Positions 62,423 through 64,000 of a DNA stretch of 64,000 nt are shown here, in pieces (position 1 is the first letter of the stretch; each line of letters begins with the position of its first letter). The notes beneath the pieces are model-generated. The model was not told where the DNA came from. It saw only the letters and a list, made by a program, of their open reading frames with translations, and ran no database searches. This DNA is from Streptomyces hyaluromycini (GTDB lineage: Bacteria; Actinomycetota; Actinomycetes; Streptomycetales; Streptomycetaceae), in assembly GCF_002217755.1 (NCBI RefSeq), contig NZ_BCFL01000019.1, positions 454,345-518,344 of the forward strand, written 5' to 3'. A program made the translations under genes and the position numbers.

Positions 62423-64000
62423 TCACACACGCGCTTCGCACCGGACCCGGTCCTTCGTCGTCCGGGAGACGGCTGTCGTGCGCGAGACGGGTGTCGTGTG
62501 CGAGACGGCTGTCGTGCGGGAAGTGGCAGGAGACGGTGTGGCCGGCGGCCGGTCCTGCCGCCCGCCGGTGCGGTGTCTCCTCCGCGCAGCGCCGCCGCTG
62601 GGCGGCGGAGAGCACGGCCTGGACGGGACAGCGGGCCCGGAAGCCGCACCCGGAGGCGGTGGGCGGGGCCGCCCCGGGGTCACCAGGCAGCACGATCCGG
62701 CGCCGGGAGCGCTCGGCGACCGGATCCGGCAGCGGGACCGCCGAGAGCAGGGCCCGGGTGTAGGGATGGTGCGGCCGCTCGAACACCTCGGCCACGCCGC
62801 CCGTCTCCACCGTCCGGCCCGCGTACATGACCGACACCCGGTCGGCGAGCTGCCGGACCACCGCGAGGTCGTGCGAGACCAGCAGATACGCCGGGCCCAG
62901 CTCCCGCTTCAGCCGCAGCAGCAGGTCCAGGATCCCGGCCTGCACCGACACGTCCAGCGCGGACACCGGCTCGTCGAGCAGCAGCAGCGCGGGCCCGACC
63001 GCCAGGGCCCGGGCGATGGCGATGCGCTGCCGCTGCCCCCCGGAGAAGTGGTGCGGATAGCCGTCCGCGTCCGTGGGGCGCAGCCCCACCTGGGACAGCA
63101 GCCGCGGCACCCGCGCCGCCACGATGGCCGGCGGCACCCGTGCGGCGTGCAGCGGCTCGGCGACGATGTCGCCCACCGGCATCCGCGGATCGAGGCTCGA
63201 CGCGGGGTCCTGCGGCACGAGCTGCACGGCCGTGCGCAGCTCGCGCGCCGCACGGCGGGAGAGCAGCGCGGTGTCCCGCCCGAGGATCTCCACCCGGCCG
63301 GCCTGCGGAGCCGCCAGCGAGGCGATCTCCCGCAGCGTCGTGCTCTTCCCGGCCCCGGACTCCCCGACGAGCGCCAGGGTCTGCCCGCCCCGCACCTCCA
63401 GATCGACCCACTCGACGGCCCGCACCACGGGAGCCCGCCGCTGCCGGAACCCCGGCGCCCGGTACGACCGGCCGAGCCCGGAGACCCGCAGCACGACGTC
63501 GGCGGCTGCGCCTCCGCTTGTGCCGGGGGCTGTGCCGCCGTCCGTGCCTCGATCCGTGCCTCCGGTGCCTCCGTCTGTGCCTCCTGCCGTGCCTGCGGCC
63601 GTGTCTCCGGCCGTGTCTCCGGCCGTGTCTCCGGCCGTGTCTCCGGCCGTGCCCCCGGCCGTGTCCGGGGACGGCCCGGCCGGACGGCCGGCGTGCGCCG
63701 GTGCGGCGATGTCCAGGCGCCATGGTCCGGCCGGTCCGGCCGGGACAGCCGGGACAGCCGGTCCGGCCGGGACAGCCGGGACAGCCGGTCCGGCCGGGAC
63801 AGCCGGGACAGCCGGTCCGGCCGGGACAGCCGGGACAACCGGTCTGGCCGGGACAGCCGGGACGGCCGGGGTGCGCTCGGCGGTGTCCGCGCGAGCGGTG
63901 TCCGCGCCCGAACCGTCCGGCGTGGCCGCCCGAGGTGCGGTCGGTCGGTCGGGCGGGCGTGCAGACGGCTCGGCGGCTGTGCCGCCCGGTGTGCCGTCCC
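62313..64000 (-). CDS. Oligopeptide-type ABC transporter ATPase, open at window edge
   Basis: A leftward frame open from the right edge to the TGA at 62313. The ATPase domain (from GTG 63494) has Walker A GESGAGKSTT, Q-loop VPQDPASSLDPRM, signature HFSGGQRQRIAIARAL, Walker B LLLLDEPVSALD and H-loop LVSHD, with the C-terminal Cys cluster of OppF/DppF types (CGFRARCPV). Upstream of 63494 the same frame stays open for ~170 more codons of Pro/Ala/Gly/Thr-repeat sequence without start codons, so this is probably the second half of a fused double ATPase whose first half lies beyond the window. The C-terminal tail contains an HDSRLAHDTRLAHDSR repeat. Confidence 0.75.
   Translation of the reverse strand, partial: DGTPGGTAAEPSARPPDRPTAPRAATPDGSGADTARADTAERTPAVPAVPARPVVPAVPAGPAVPAVPAGPAVPAVPAGPAVPAVPAGPAGPWRLDIAAPAHAGRPAGPSPDTAGGTAGDTAGDTAGDTAGDTAAGTAGGTDGGTGGTDRGTDGGTAPGTSGGAAADVVLRVSGLGRSYRAPGFRQRRAPVVRAVEWVDLEVRGGQTLALVGESGAGKSTTLREIASLAAPQAGRVEILGRDTALLSRRAARELRTAVQLVPQDPASSLDPRMPVGDIVAEPLHAARVPPAIVAARVPRLLSQVGLRPTDADGYPHHFSGGQRQRIAIARALAVGPALLLLDEPVSALDVSVQAGILDLLLRLKRELGPAYLLVSHDLAVVRQLADRVSVMYAGRTVETGGVAEVFERPHHPYTRALLSAVPLPDPVAERSRRRIVLPGDPGAAPPTASGCGFRARCPVQAVLSAAQRRRCAEETPHRRAAGPAAGHTVSCHFPHDSRLAHDTRLAHDSRLPDDEGPGPVRSACVISSNHHSHRWTRPCLRAADGYRDRNRSTTVHPTRDH
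62463..62520. repeat. Three 18-bp tandem repeats in the ABC tail
   Basis: Three copies of an 18-bp unit close to GAGACGGCTGTCGTGCGC. On the coding (minus) strand they give the AHDSRL/AHDTRL repeats at the C-terminus of the ABC ATPase. Confidence 0.65.
63596..63880. repeat. 12-bp and 27-bp tandem repeats encoding the ABC linker
   Basis: 63598-63650 holds about four copies of GTGTCTCCGGCC (TAGD repeats on the coding strand); 63730-63870 holds four copies of a 27-bp unit containing GGTCCGGCCGGGACAGCC (VPAVPAGPA repeats). Both keep the leftward frame open. Confidence 0.75.

Noticed and set aside
63596..63880. CRISPR-like repeat array
   Set aside because: Repeats are contiguous, short, and in frame with the ABC gene; no spacers.
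1..64000. CRISPR arrays, rRNA or tRNA genes
   Set aside because: No regularly spaced direct repeats with unique spacers, no rRNA stretches, and no T-arm plus acceptor pattern was found on reading either strand.

Overview
The window is high-GC actinobacterial DNA with strong third-position G/C bias, GTG starts, GTGA/ATGA stop-start overlaps, AfsR/SARP, AraC, MarR and TetR regulators, a GlgE/maltokinase pair, SpoIIE-type phosphatase and Tat-secreted oxidoreductases. This points to Streptomyces or a close relative, probably a chromosome-arm region because accessory genes and broken genes are dense. The species cannot be fixed from the sequence.

1-20 kb: an eight-gene set (210-8998) encodes a type IV secretion-like apparatus: DUF6668-like protein, two small pilin-like membrane proteins, a membrane-anchored protein, a TrbL/VirB6-like channel protein, an SCO6880-type protein, a VirB4-like ATPase and a VirD4-like coupling ATPase. 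A DUF4913 protein follows. No relaxase or integrase is visible. After it come unknown proteins and a zeta-toxin kinase (18927-20180) preceded by a small helical, epsilon-like partner. Three proteins here (9830, 16988, 18927) end in Arg-rich tails, so they are candidate substrates of the apparatus. An AfsR-like regulator, a double-CHRD secreted protein and a lipoprotein lie between.

20-40 kb: a graveyard. It holds two TetR fragments joined head to head, an AraC fragment, IS701 and ISL3 transposase remnants, a frameshifted Sir2 deacetylase, a truncated aldehyde dehydrogenase, a frameshifted FAD oxidoreductase, an Lrp remnant, the 3' end of a group II intron and a truncated gene duplicate. Intact genes among them include a secreted DUF5010 protein, two AraC regulators, a SpoIIE phosphatase, and a MarR regulator whose operator recurs before an HbpS-like haem-binding gene.

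40-60 kb: a metabolic block: LtrA-like protein, MFS exporter, SnoaL protein, Tat-secreted berberine-bridge-type oxidase, methyltransferase, small Cys-rich proteins with an XRE regulator, then two divergent operons from about 53.3 kb. The leftward one is NTF2 - GMC oxidase - double SnoaL - NTF2 - VOC - SDR. The rightward one is PfpI - ThDP decarboxylase - PfpI - glgE - maltokinase.

60-64 kb: an HTH+TPR regulator is divergent from a 50-residue membrane/exported peptide gene, with repeated TTGACTG-centred palindromes between them, next to an oligopeptide-type ABC ATPase that runs off the window. This layout resembles RRNPP peptide quorum sensing and is, with the putative secretion/toxin locus, the most interesting part of the window.
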